64,000 bases of DNA, from contig CM030835.1 of NCBI GenBank assembly GCA_018105865.1, forward strand, positions 2,404,816 to 2,468,815. The letters run 5' to 3'. A model generated the notes under the pieces. That model was not told the origin of the DNA and ran no database searches. It saw nothing but the letters and a program-made list of their open reading frames with translations. This document shows positions 40,564-54,480 of this stretch, piece by piece. The DNA comes from Metaphire vulgaris (Eukaryota; Annelida; Clitellata; Crassiclitellata; Megascolecidae). The position numbers were made by a program, and so were the translations under genes. Positions within the stretch are counted from its first letter, which is position 1. Each line of letters opens with the position of its first letter.

Positions 40564-41028
40564 CGACGACGATGACGATGACAATGACAATTGGCTTTAA
40601 CCCCACTCTGGGAGGGGGGGTTAGATGAGTGTGAAGTGGTTTCCTGGTGCCTTTCTCACAGACAATTAGGAGTGAACAACTTCTTAAAGGAATGACTCTC
40701 CACCCTCTAATTGCATGGCAAAAACCCTACGCCTTCTCCACTGCACCCCTATGCATTCAGTGTATGGGTGGTAAGTTTGTGTTTCCTTTGCAGAGATTGT
40801 ATTGCATATGTATATATAATTCTTGTCATTTTCCTCTGTATTATCATATGGATATTGAAATTGATTTAGATTTTGGCAAATGTACAGCCTCTGTGCATTG
40901 TATGACATAGACCTAGCGGTCGTTGGCTTTAATGGCATATTTTTCTAAATCCCCGTCGCCTGTTTTTGATGCCTTAAAGGTTCAAACACCGTATTTCACA
41001 GCTTTTGCTTCAGTTTATTTTGGTATTG
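38343..41028. other. Intergenic sequence, no gene seen
   Basis: Contains a (GAT)n microsatellite (40504-40562) and otherwise AT-rich unique DNA. None of the open frames shows a protein family I know. Confidence 0.5.
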
Positions 41029-41359
41029 CATATGTTACAGTCAAAGTGTGAAATCAGGCAATGTTGACATTGCCTGAAACTTTTAGGAAATGTCGACATA
41101 AGCCGTTTCACTCGGGCACTGTCGACATTGACTGAAATGTTTAGGCATTGTTTAACAATGCCTGAAATTTGCTCAAATTTTATACACACATTTCCTGAAA
41201 TCTTTATCTGTGATGGAATAGCATAATAAGTAACATAAAACAGTTCTGAAACCTTAATAAGTGCCAAAAACTTTAATAGGTTCAAATTAAATAAAAAACA
41301 GGCAGTAATAGAAAAAAGTTATACACAACTGAAAAAATTCAAATGCAATAAAGGAATGA

Positions 41360-41650
41360 ATTCCAAAAAACTTTATAAGGTTCTGCAATAAAGAAAAAGC
41401 AGTCATATAAAACAGTTCTACAACATTAATGAAGTCAACTAAAACTTTATAAGGTTCTAATGCAATAAAGGAAAAGCAATCATATAAAACAGTTCTATAC
41501 AACATTAATGAAGTCAACTAAAACTTTATAAGGTTCTAATGCAATAAAGGAAAAAGCAGTCATATAAAACAGTTCTATACAACATTAATGAAGTCAACTA
41601 AAACTTTATAAGGTTCTAATGCAATAAAGGAAAAAGCAGTCATATAAAAC
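41360..41650. repeat. 80 bp tandem repeat inside the Ginger-like element
   Basis: About 3.6 units starting aacattaatgaagtcaacta; the last two full units are almost identical, so expansion is recent. Confidence 0.92.
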
Positions 41651-41660
41651 GGGCTAAAAT

Positions 41661-42409
41661 TTAACAGTTCTTATTGCAGCAACTTAAACTTGAATGGCAA
41701 CGACTATTGCATTTCAGTTTAGCTTTGAAACATCTACAACGATTTGTTTCACACTTTTTTGAACCCTTGCAATTGCATTTTGCAAAACCTTGACCGCCAC
41801 TCTTTGATTCGTACTGAACAGCAGCCCTCAATGAAATCTCGCTGTGTGCAATGACATCATCTTCATTTAGCAGTATCTGGGTGCACAAATCAAATTGATT
41901 TCGTGCATACTGGCCTTTTAGAACACCAGCTCTAACAGCTATACGATACATGTCGTTGCAGTTACGATCAAGAATGACACCCATGATATTACGAGGGTCG
42001 CCACGTCCTCGATCAACTAATGGAACAGGGACGGTAACATTGTCACCAGGATAAGGATTTCCAGCTGCAAATTCTATTCTACTACGCAAAACCATTCGTT
42101 TTTAGCTTGCTTCACTAAACCTTCTCGAGCCCTCTTGTGATGAGGCTGTATACTATCATGCAGGTGATCTATGAAATCTAATGCTTGCTGGTTACTAGTG
42201 GTTTCCGCCTGTTCTTCAACCGTTGTAGCTCGCGATGAAGCTGTACTGTGACTGGCTGTGGTATGATCCGCAGCAGGTGAATAAGCGTAAGCTGTTTCAG
42301 TGGTTGCAGCTGATGTAGAAGCAGTCACAGACGTTTCAGCAGCCGGAACTGAAAATGACGTTGAACTGTGACAGGCGACACCTTGAAAAGACTTCCCGCA
42401 GTTATTCAC
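41661..42409 (-). pseudogene. Ginger integrase C-terminal remnant (GDNV...CxC domain)
   Basis: A first frame (42409-42074) is Ser/Thr/Ala-rich and ends HHKRAREGLVKQAKN. A 1 nt shift then leads to the second frame (42095-41661): GNPYPGDNVTVPVPLVDRGR, GDPRNIMGVI, YARNQFDLCTQ, SGGQGFAKCNC, and a Cys-rich CxC tail (CETNRCRCFKAKLKCNSRCH). This block order is that of the C-terminal part of Ginger/KRBA2-like transposases. No integrase catalytic domain is present upstream, and the shift in an A run breaks even this remnant. Confidence 0.85.
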
Positions 42410-42971
42410 AGCTATAGGGATACAGCGAACAGCCCCTCAGCCTTAATATGACCCTGACAAAGTCTCAGATCTTCTTAAGTCCAAGTTAAGCTTATTATGC
42501 TATTCCATCACAGATAAAGATTTCAGGAAATGTGTGTATTTCAAATTTCAGGCATTGTTAAACAATGCCTAAACATTTTCAGTCAATGTCGACATTGCCC
42601 GAGTGAAACGGCTTATGTCGACATTTCCTAAAAGTTTCAGGCAATGTCAACATTGCCTGATTTCACACTTTGACTGTAACACATATACAGAGTGCTTTGC
42701 ACCACGGTTCCCCGGACTCCACGAGGAAAGGTTACAATGCTTGCTCAAACAGTTTTGACAGCAAGTCTTCTAGACTATGTGCTCGCCATGCATTGGACAC
42801 TCAACTTTTTCTGTCTCAAGAAACTGGTCTGAATGCGAAATTTCCCAAGTGTGATTGGTCATGTATTTCAATAATGTTGGTTGTTCAATATATGCCGATA
42901 GTATTTGCGTCCATACATTTAAAATCTGTTTAGAGAAATGAAGTTATTTTCAAACCTTTCATAAGTTCCAT

Positions 42972-43106
42972 CAGTGGCGTATTTAGGGGGTACGCTACTG
43001 AGCCATAGCGTACCCCTTTGGTCTTTTTTTTGCTTGCCACCACGTTTATTTTTCGAACTTCTTCAATTTTAACATACCCCTTTGAGCCTTTCTAAATACG
43101 CCCATG
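42972..43106. mobile_element. hAT-type MITE (135 bp), second family
   Basis: Ends CAGTGGCGTATTTAG and CTAAATACGCCCATG are inverted. Exact 8 bp duplication agttccat at 42964-42971 and 43107-43114. Confidence 0.9.
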
Positions 43107-43584
43107 AGTTCCATCAAAACTTCTGAATAATTTCTAGTTGTTTGCATCTGTCTGGTTGTTTTTGACTGTGGTGAGACCAGCAGGTATTTTCATTCTTTTC
43201 CAGGTATTGATGGATCTAATTTTTCCTGCTTGTTGCTTTTGACAGATTATGCCTTTGATCAGAACAACGTACTGCGCCCGCCCAAAATTAACTTGCAATA
43301 ATTGAATGTCAGAACTGTGCTGTACCTCTGTGAACTTGTTTGGGGGTTCTCCTCAGACTCTGGCTACCGATGCTTGCCACTGTCTAATGTTAGTGAGTCG
43401 GAACCTTACTATAGATTGCATCCAATTTGTTTACTATTGCTGTGAAGTTCATGTTGGGCTCAGCAACAGAAGCACACAGTATAAAGCCTTTAGAGAACTG
43501 CTGCGGTCTTCAGCGCGTGAGAGCACAGAGAACTGTCTTCTGCTGCAGCTGTTTAAGAGCTCTATTATATGCTTCTCTCTCTCC

Positions 43585-43590
<6 letters not shown>

Positions 43591-43648
<58 letters not shown>

Positions 43649-43653
43649 ATATA

Positions 43654-43699
<46 letters not shown>

Positions 43700-43712
43700 C
43701 ACACACACACAC
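43591..43712. repeat. (CT)n(AT)n(AC)n compound microsatellite
   Basis: Three adjoining dinucleotide arrays; the open frames across it are artefacts. Confidence 0.95.
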
Positions 43713-44208
43713 GCACACATGCATATATGTTTTTCTATGCCCTGCTTGTTTTCATAGTTTAGTTTGCTCTCATCCGTGAGGGCAAAGTTTCTGTCTCTGT
43801 TGTTTTAGATGGGGTGGTTATGTGCTGCCCATCAATGGTTGTTCTGGGCGACGACTTTGGATTACACAGTTACTCGAAAGAATTTTTACTGCTGACAATC
43901 GGTATCCGGGCACTCGTGAGACCCACGCCGAACGAACGAACGGACCTGTTACCTGTTTGTCCATCATGAGTTAAGTTTTGGTGTGTACTCCGCTGCTGAA
44001 ATAGTAAAGAAGAGCTTTTCAAGTTGCTTCTAAAGGACGTCTTACAGGTATGTGCAATCTGTACTTAGAAGAAAACAGCACACTAAATGCAGGCATACAA
44101 CTGTCTTGCTGCACAATGCTTTTGCCTCTCTTGGATCTGATAGTGCACAGTCACCTTGTTTGATATTGATATTGATGCTTGACATTTTACTTGTTGCCGT
44201 TTACTTTC

Positions 44209-44288
44209 TTAACCCCTTAACCGTGTATTTAACTGTAACTCAATGTAAAATGGATGGGTATATCCAGGATCCCCAGTTAAGGGGTTAA
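44209..44288 (-). mobile_element. TTAA-flanked palindromic MITE, copy 5 (80 bp, inverted)
   Basis: TTAACCCCTTAACCGTG...CAGTTAAGGGGTTAA, the reverse complement of copies 1 and 3, with TTAA at both ends. Confidence 0.87.
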
Positions 44289-44837
44289 GGGAATTTTGTA
44301 AGTAGTGCTCTAATTTTAAGCTCTACCTCTTTTCATTAGTATTCTGGTTTCTCTTGATTTGTCAAGATAGATTTGGAACTGACTCTCATAAATAAGGAAA
44401 TAAGTCTGCTTAATTATTTTATAATTGATGCAGAAGAATTGCCATCAATTCAGTTTTTCAGTAAATTCTAGTGACACATGACAGATGCTCCAAAAACTGA
44501 AGTTACAATCAATTTTGATTATTTAAAGTTTAAATTGTAGAATCTAAGCAAGTATGTATGATGGGTACAAGTGATGACAGAAGGATTGAAGCTTTGAGGA
44601 CTGAAGAGTTTTTTTATAATCTATCCCTGCAGACATGATGCTGAATTCTCTGTTCACAGCTTGACTGCTCTGTTCCCTTATGCAGCATAGCATGATTTTC
44701 AGTCCATTATATTGTTCACTTATTATTATATGAAAAGTTTTGTACATATTGACTTTTGGTCAATCATGAAACAGTTTTATAACACGTATATAATTATTTA
44801 TTTGGTTGAAAGTTTGATTATATGTAAATTTGATTTA

Positions 44838-44913
44838 CAGGGTGGCACAAAAAAACTGGATTATATTAAATGCAAACCTAAATGTGACTAGTCCGGTTTT
44901 TTGTGCCACCCTG
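44838..44913. mobile_element. Mariner-like MITE, copy 2 (76 bp)
   Basis: Ends CAGGGTGGCAC and GTGCCACCCTG are inverted, with the same core as 12418-12499. Left flank is TA, right flank CA, so the duplication has decayed. Confidence 0.8.
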
Positions 44914-45243
44914 CATGTATATAGAAACTTTCAGGCATTCGTGAATAGCTTTTTGACTTGTCCACAGCTTCAGTGATAAGTTTGTTTATAGGGAATTTTT
45001 AGACACCTGTAGACACCTGTAGTTTACCAAAACAAGAAGTACCGGTAATCATCTGGATTTAGTGCTTAGTGTCTGAATGAACAGTGCCCTGCTAAGTAAT
45101 TATAAGGATTAGGCAGAACACAATGCCTATCCTGTGTCCTGCTTGATGGTGGTCACAGGTATAGGGTTAAGGCTAGGGTTAGGTATTTTACAGTGGTTTT
45201 CACACAGGCTTACTTACTTAGCCTCCTTAACCACTTTAAATCG

Positions 45244-45307
<64 letters not shown>

Positions 45308-45372
45308 GAGATACCATGAAACTGAGTGTTCAGTTACACATAGACAAACGTCACTACCAGTAATCTGATCTC

Positions 45373-46140
45373 AACTTGAATTTCTATAGCGCCACTTCTA
45401 TAGCGCACAGAAGCACCAGCCGATGGCACACCAAGTCGACAGATGATAGTCTATGGTGGATAAGCCAGGTCAAAAAGATGGGGGTTTTAATCTTGTTCTA
45501 AAATATTTATGGTGAACTGGCAGTGCACACATGAGGCTGAGGCAATGAGTTCCAGAGTTTTGGGACAGCCACTGAGAAAGAACGAGTGCCAAGAACGAAA
45601 TTGCACGGGTTAAATTAAGCGTGTCCACTTTTCATCGAAACTGAAACCAAAAATATCCTGGAAGAAAGAATTCAAACAATACCGCAACTGTCTGCATGGT
45701 AGAAACAATTGGAGAAGGTATTTTTAATATTAGACAAGTGTAAATGACTGAAACCTGATGCGACTATATAGCGCTTTCAAAAGTAGAACCATACCGATAG
45801 TAGCAACTTACACTCAGAGTCTTAAAATGGCCAAGGCAGTAATGTAGTGGTCAGCCAAGCGGGTTCTCTAGATCCAATAGGGCGTCACGGTTGCGACATT
45901 ATGGCTATGGCGTGACGTGATTTTGGAAGATATAGACGTTTAATTTAGCTCTAAAGATATTGCAAGAATTGAACGGAACGGTGATTCCAACGAAACTAGT
46001 TTTTGACTGTGCAGAGGGATGTTGGAAGCGAATTGCAGAGTTCTGGTACAGTGATGAAAAAGCATAATTATTGCATATTTTGAGCATTGACCTTAATTAC
46101 CTTAACGAATTAACAGGAATTAACAGGGGTGACATAAGAA
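45373..46140 (+). repeat. Two tandem copies of a TATAGCGC-type dispersed repeat
   Basis: Each copy starts tttctatagcgcc or tatagcgctttc (45373 and 45763). Each ends in a block like gttccagagttttgg / attgcagagttctggtacag followed by gaaaa/gagaaagaacg text. Same orientation, diverged. Probably the 3' end of a retroposon family. Confidence 0.6.
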
Positions 46141-46233
46141 GGGGTGGACTGAGGACGTTGTGGTGTCATTACTATTTGCTAGTAAACAGGTCTGATTACT
46201 TCAGCAAGCAAGTTCATTTTGACTAGAAAGAAG

Positions 46234-46238
<5 letters not shown>

Positions 46239-46278
<40 letters not shown>

Positions 46279-46397
46279 TAATAATAATAATAATAACAGT
46301 AATAATAATAGTAATGTAATAATAATAATAATAATAACAGCGATACTAATAGTAATGTAATAATAATAATAATAATAACAGCGATACTAATAGTAAT

Positions 46398-46443
<46 letters not shown>

Positions 46444-46461
46444 TAATAATAATAATAATAG
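46239..46461. repeat. Compound (AAT)n array with a higher-order unit
   Basis: AAT runs alternate with taatgtaat and aacagcgatactaatagt blocks. The roughly 50 bp unit near 46305-46355 is repeated once at 46356-46400. Confidence 0.85.
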
Positions 46462-48231
46462 CAACAAGTTTTAATATCAAGACATGGACATAAACGGCTA
46501 TGGTTGGGAAAAGTATTACAAATGAAGTGTAGATAATTGAATGGAGTTTAACATGTCCTGTGTGACTTTAATTATTATTGATGAACAGTATTGCAACTTG
46601 TCCCTCCCAAAACATTCTAACCATTTTGCTGCTCACTAGCCTGGTGCTGAACAGGTTTGTCCATCTGCGCCTCTCTCCTGGATAAGATCACTGCCAAAAG
46701 AACTACTCATGTCCCTCCTCTGTGACCGATGGCCTTATTAGGTGACTGGCTTCAATGCAACTGTATGCCTTATTGCACTGGACAGGATGGCGATTCTCAA
46801 TTCTTCATTCTTCGTTAACCAGATGAACTTTGGAGAGTGCACGTTCTGCGCTGTTCCCGATGCCTTGCACTTTATTCTACTGTGTAGGAGGATTAGTGGT
46901 TTTGGCACTGCTGCACTTCCCTTCTGCGCAATTCTCTCTGAACATTAGTAAGATTTTACCTTTGAGAGTTGTCTCAATTATGTAGCGTTGTGCTTAGAGC
47001 ACACCGTACGGTGCCTTGGCACGGGAATGAATTTTGTATGAAGTGTAGGCACACTGTTAAATTCCTGTTTTCTTCCGTGGTGTACACTATAATTGTATAT
47101 TTGTTAGCTATCGGTGGTGCTTATATGCAGTAGACCTCCAAATTTAGACATTATTACTGCCATGAAGAGGAAACCCTTTCAAATAACTGATCTCCGTGAA
47201 TGCATTAATTGAATTGATTCAAATTTGATGCAAATTTGAAACTTGGCAAAATGAGATGCAGTGTAAAATCAACAGAACTGTATTCTTAAAGGCAATAACA
47301 TAAAATTTATTAGCATGCAAGCTTCATGTTAGGATTAAACGTGTATTTCATATTGGCACTTTCATTTTCGTCATTATTATTGTATTAGTGACTCAGTAAT
47401 TAATTTAGGACATTAATATAATAATTAATCATTGGATTAGCTGTTATTTCATCTTGCTTTCAATTTATGCCACTATTGCTGGATTTGAGAATGGCTTAAC
47501 TGCTCACGCTACTAGACTCACATTTCTAGCCTCTTGCCATTATGTTAAAAGTTTCTGGCAGTTTACTGTACATGTGTTTCAAAGGAGTTCTTGTTTTTAT
47601 TACACGAATCAATTTATCGATTACTGGTACATTTATGGATTTTGTCGTTAAAATTTTCATCCAAAACTCACCATTGTTAATTTAATAGGGAAATAAAATT
47701 GACTGTTCTTTCCTGTGTTAGTATAGGAAGATCAGAGATGCGACTCATTGATGCTGTAACCTTCGCTGCAATTAATTGACGGCATTAGAGCATATGAGTG
47801 GCTGGCCACCTGCGCCTACTCTAGGAAGATATTTCAAATGATCTCATTAGCAGGCAGCATCCTCCCCCCCACCCGCTGATGTGCAATATTCCCTTTTTAT
47901 TTAAGTATTTTATGAAAGTGGAAATCCTCTCATACATACGTGGAATTAGCTGTGATGTAAAGTGTCCGGTGTTAACAAAAGGCCGCGTCTGTCTGCCGAG
48001 TGGAAGCTCAGGTGTACCGCTTGACTGCCCGAGTGTTTGCATTGTGCTGCTGCTTCTGCAGCTGGCTACGACTGACGACGAATTAATTTATTGCTCGGAG
48101 TAAAAATAATAGGCTTTTATTAAGACGACTTTGCTGCTCCGCCCGCCCGTACGTAACCAATCATCCTGGATGTGTTCTGAATCATTTTCTGAACTGCCAG
48201 TCTGCCTTGTTGAAAATCGGTGCAAGCTTGC
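46462..48231. other. Intergenic sequence upstream of the 48.2 kb exon
   Basis: I see no coding block. CpG content begins to rise near 47,990. Confidence 0.5.
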
Positions 48232-48460
48232 ATGTCTGCGTTGTTATTTATGAACGCAGCCGATGTCGGGACGGATAATTCTGCGAGCACAGAACCGCCG
48301 GGTCTGACGAAGACCGAGATGATGACCACCGCAGGCACAGGCAACAGCCCCACGACGCGTCGGTTGCCCGAACTCCTCGCGATTTCTCTGATTCTGGCGG
48401 TGTTGCATCGTGGTACGGTTATCGTCGGAGATTCGGATGTCCTTCTCGACGATGACAAAC
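48232..48460 (+). CDS. Candidate first coding exon with membrane segment, unknown gene
   Basis: Starts ATG at 48232 and stays open for 76 codons plus one base to a consensus donor (gtaagt, 48461). The product has a Thr/Ser-rich head (AADVGTDNSASTEPPG), then basic TRRLPELL and a hydrophobic run AISLILAVLH plus GTVIVG, then acidic DSDVLLDDDK. That fits a signal anchor or late signal peptide. The exon is GC-rich and CpG-rich unlike its flanks, as promoters and first exons often are. I recognise no family and found no certain partner exon; 61017 onward (after ctcccttttag) is a weak candidate. A competing open frame on the minus strand is less protein-like. Confidence 0.4.
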
Positions 48461-48828
48461 GTAAGTGCCATTTTACTACATTGTCTTTAGTAGGAGTGCG
48501 ATGCACGTGGACCTGCTTAACACAGGTATATCGCAAATGATTTTTTCAAACGCACGCAATGCACGATCGCATGAACTGCCGTATGCGGTCTAGCAGCAAC
48601 ATGAAAATTACTACCGGTGATTTATTGCTGAGTTGTCTATTATGTGGGTACCATAATCATGAAAAGGGAATATTTAAAAAATGTTCTACAGACTACCTGT
48701 AAATTGTTCCCCCCCCTACATAAGATAATCAGAAACAGATGACTTTGCTTTAATTATTATTATTTGCTGAGTTATATGTGTTAATCTTTAGTTGAATTTG
48801 CTAAGTTGAATATGCCATAGATATAATA

Positions 48829-49090
48829 AACGTTTTTTACGTTTTTTTCCCCACATTTTTGTACATTTTTTAACGCTTTTTATTTTTGCCAACGTTTTTT
48901 AATATAACAGCATAGAATAAGCATTTTATGATGACGTCATTGTTACATAATGTGACTTGATTGTTGATTCCTTGTGGGTGGATAAGGCACATTCATTAAT
49001 CTCACTCAGAAAATCGTCTGTAACGTTTTTTAACGTATTCTATTCCTGTAGCGTTTTTACGTTTTTTAACGTTTTTTATTATTTCTCCAA
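48829..49090. repeat. Cluster of ACGTTTTTT motifs
   Basis: About ten occurrences of (A)ACG followed by a T run of 5-7 lie in 260 bp, in the same orientation with irregular spacing, sometimes as acgttttttaacg. Not a simple tandem array. Confidence 0.6.
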
Positions 49091-49205
49091 CGCTACATTG
49101 TTTTGTGTTTTACTTAACCTCCTTGGCGTTAGAATAATTGTGAAAATGACGTACCAAAAGCGTTAGATTATATATTTGTGAGGCGAAACGACGTTATTAA
49201 AATAT

Positions 49206-49232
49206 TAGGCCTAACCCTAACCCTAACCCTAA
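49206..49232. repeat. Interstitial telomere-like (CCCTAA)n
   Basis: ctaaccctaaccctaaccct: about three to four units of the TTAGGG-type telomere repeat in its C-rich strand. Confidence 0.85.
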
Positions 49233-49385
49233 CCAATGGCTTAGCCTTTACGGATTCAAACGAAATTTTACAGACATAAAGATACATCAATCTATGTCAT
49301 AAGTGCAAAATTTCATAAGAATATATTCACTCCTTTGAGCACTTTTCAACATTTGCGATTTGCCCTTACTGCTTATATATCAACC

Positions 49386-49742
49386 TACCGAGAATGGCAT
49401 TGGCAGACGTGTGAATGGCTAGAACTTTTGACTAGCATATGAAGAGGACCTAGTAATTGAGATTTTTCAAAAATTAGGGCACTATCTCTTGTATATCAAA
49501 AGTTCTTGGCATTCAGAATTTTGCCTGTGGAATTCTCTATTGCTTAAATTGGACAGTTTTAACATACCGAGAATGGCATTGGCAGACGTGTGAATGGCTA
49601 GAACTTTTGACTGGCAAGTGAAGAGGACCTAGTAATCAAGATTTTTCAAAAATTAGGGCACTATCTCTTGTATATCAAAAGTTCTTGGCATTCAGAATTT
49701 TGCCTGTGGTATTCTCTTTTGCTTAAAATGGACATTTTTATC
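49386..49742. repeat. 179 bp tandem duplication
   Basis: Two head-to-tail copies start taccgagaatggcattgg at 49386 and 49565 and are about 95 percent identical by eye, including ttggcattcagaattttgcc. No coding sense recognised. Confidence 0.9.
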
Positions 49743-50912
49743 AAGGTTCTCTTTTACCTGTCCCAAATGTCTACGTCACCGCCAGTGCCAAATATTTTCC
49801 GCTTTTGTCTACGTAAATTTAGTTACTCTGAAACTGATATCTTGCCCGTATCACGTACGGGATTAACGCTAAAAAGGTTAAGGATGTATGAATATGTATT
49901 AGTATAATAGACAATGATATGAGTTTGCTTACAGGTATTTTAACTTTACCATATCTTAATGCTGGTTATTTGTTGGTGTATGTTTGGTGAAAGTCTATGT
50001 CTCCATTGCATATCTTTCTTCGGTTTGTCTTTGCGATATGACATATAATGTTTTGTCTTTTGGGAAAGTCTTCCTTTGTGAATGAGGTTACTGTATGTAT
50101 TTCCGTGGTATTTCAGGGATCAGAGTCGCTGCATAATACATGTTTTGTTTGCTTCCAGTCATTTTTGAATCTTATCGCTCATTCATTCACTTTAGCATCG
50201 TTTATTGCTTCCTCTTTTCTATTGCCTCTGACAGTTTCTCTAAAAGCCGTGATATTTATTCGACGTTGCTAAATAAGAAAATGGTCTTACAAGTAGAAGT
50301 TGCTGAAATCTGATCTTAACTTTAGATTGTTTATACTTCACTGCAGTTCTTGCCATTTCTATGCAGTCGCATCCCCTGAAAGAGTTTGATTAATTATTGT
50401 GTCCCTGAAAAAAGAGCACAGTAAATATCACATATAGTACAAGATATAAAATCCATGTTTTTGTAACCTTTGCATTGTTATCTTTCCCACTAAGATGTAC
50501 CCTATAATGAGAACTGTTATTAAAGCAGTCCTACCAGTTTTTCTTGGTAAAGTGTCTTAAATAAGTTCATCATCTTGCCAGTTCTTCTGAAGAGTTTTTT
50601 TCAATTTTTCTATTTTGCCATTTTCAAGGTGAGAATTATTAACTATTATTTTTTTAAAAACCTGAAAATAATAGATTGCTCTGAAGGTTATCATAGCATG
50701 CAGTCTATATAAATCGTCCGTTGCATTACATTACAGTTGAGACTGCTTCGATTCTACCAATTTTATTTAGCACTCAGCTTGATGTCTAACACTTCTCTGA
50801 GTCCTCTGATCTGATCATGTCAGATTTCATTTGCTTTCCATGTGCCTGTTGCTGTGAGCTGTTCTTAGTATCTGCAAAACTTGGCTTCTCTGTTGCTTTG
50901 ACTAGGGCTTTG

Positions 50913-54363
<3,451 letters not shown>

Positions 54364-54480
54364 GGGGGCGGAAGATGGCAGAGTGGGTTACACACTGGAA
54401 CGCAGGTTCAAGCCCCGTTAGTGCCTCTAGTGGCTTTCACGCAGGCAGTAATGCCTCCTAAGCCACTTTAAATCACGCTA
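54364..54480 (+). mobile_element. tRNA-derived SINE, copy 2
   Basis: Aligns with 15474-15600 from gggcggaagatggcagagtggg through the B box (aggttcaagcc) to taagccactttaaat. Confidence 0.8.

Larger units (their letters stand above)
41033..42681 (-). mobile_element. Ginger-like DNA transposon, non-autonomous (1,649 bp)
   Basis: Terminal inverted repeats of about 195 bp (41033-41230 and 42491-42681) begin TGTTACAGTC and are almost identical. The insertion is flanked by a 4 bp duplication, cata (41029-41032 and 42682-42685). TGTT ends and a 4 bp duplication are typical of Ginger elements, which use a retrovirus/Ty3-like integrase as transposase. The interior keeps only the C-terminal end of that protein (41661-42409) plus an 80 bp tandem repeat (41360-41650). 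The integrase DDE core is absent, so it would need a helper. Confidence 0.9.

Noticed and set aside
43427..43779. Open frames rich in SLSLSL / IYIYIY
   Set aside because: Dinucleotide repeats read as protein; likewise at 12810-13061, 22525-22789, 50786-51200, 60041-60353 and 61781-62142.
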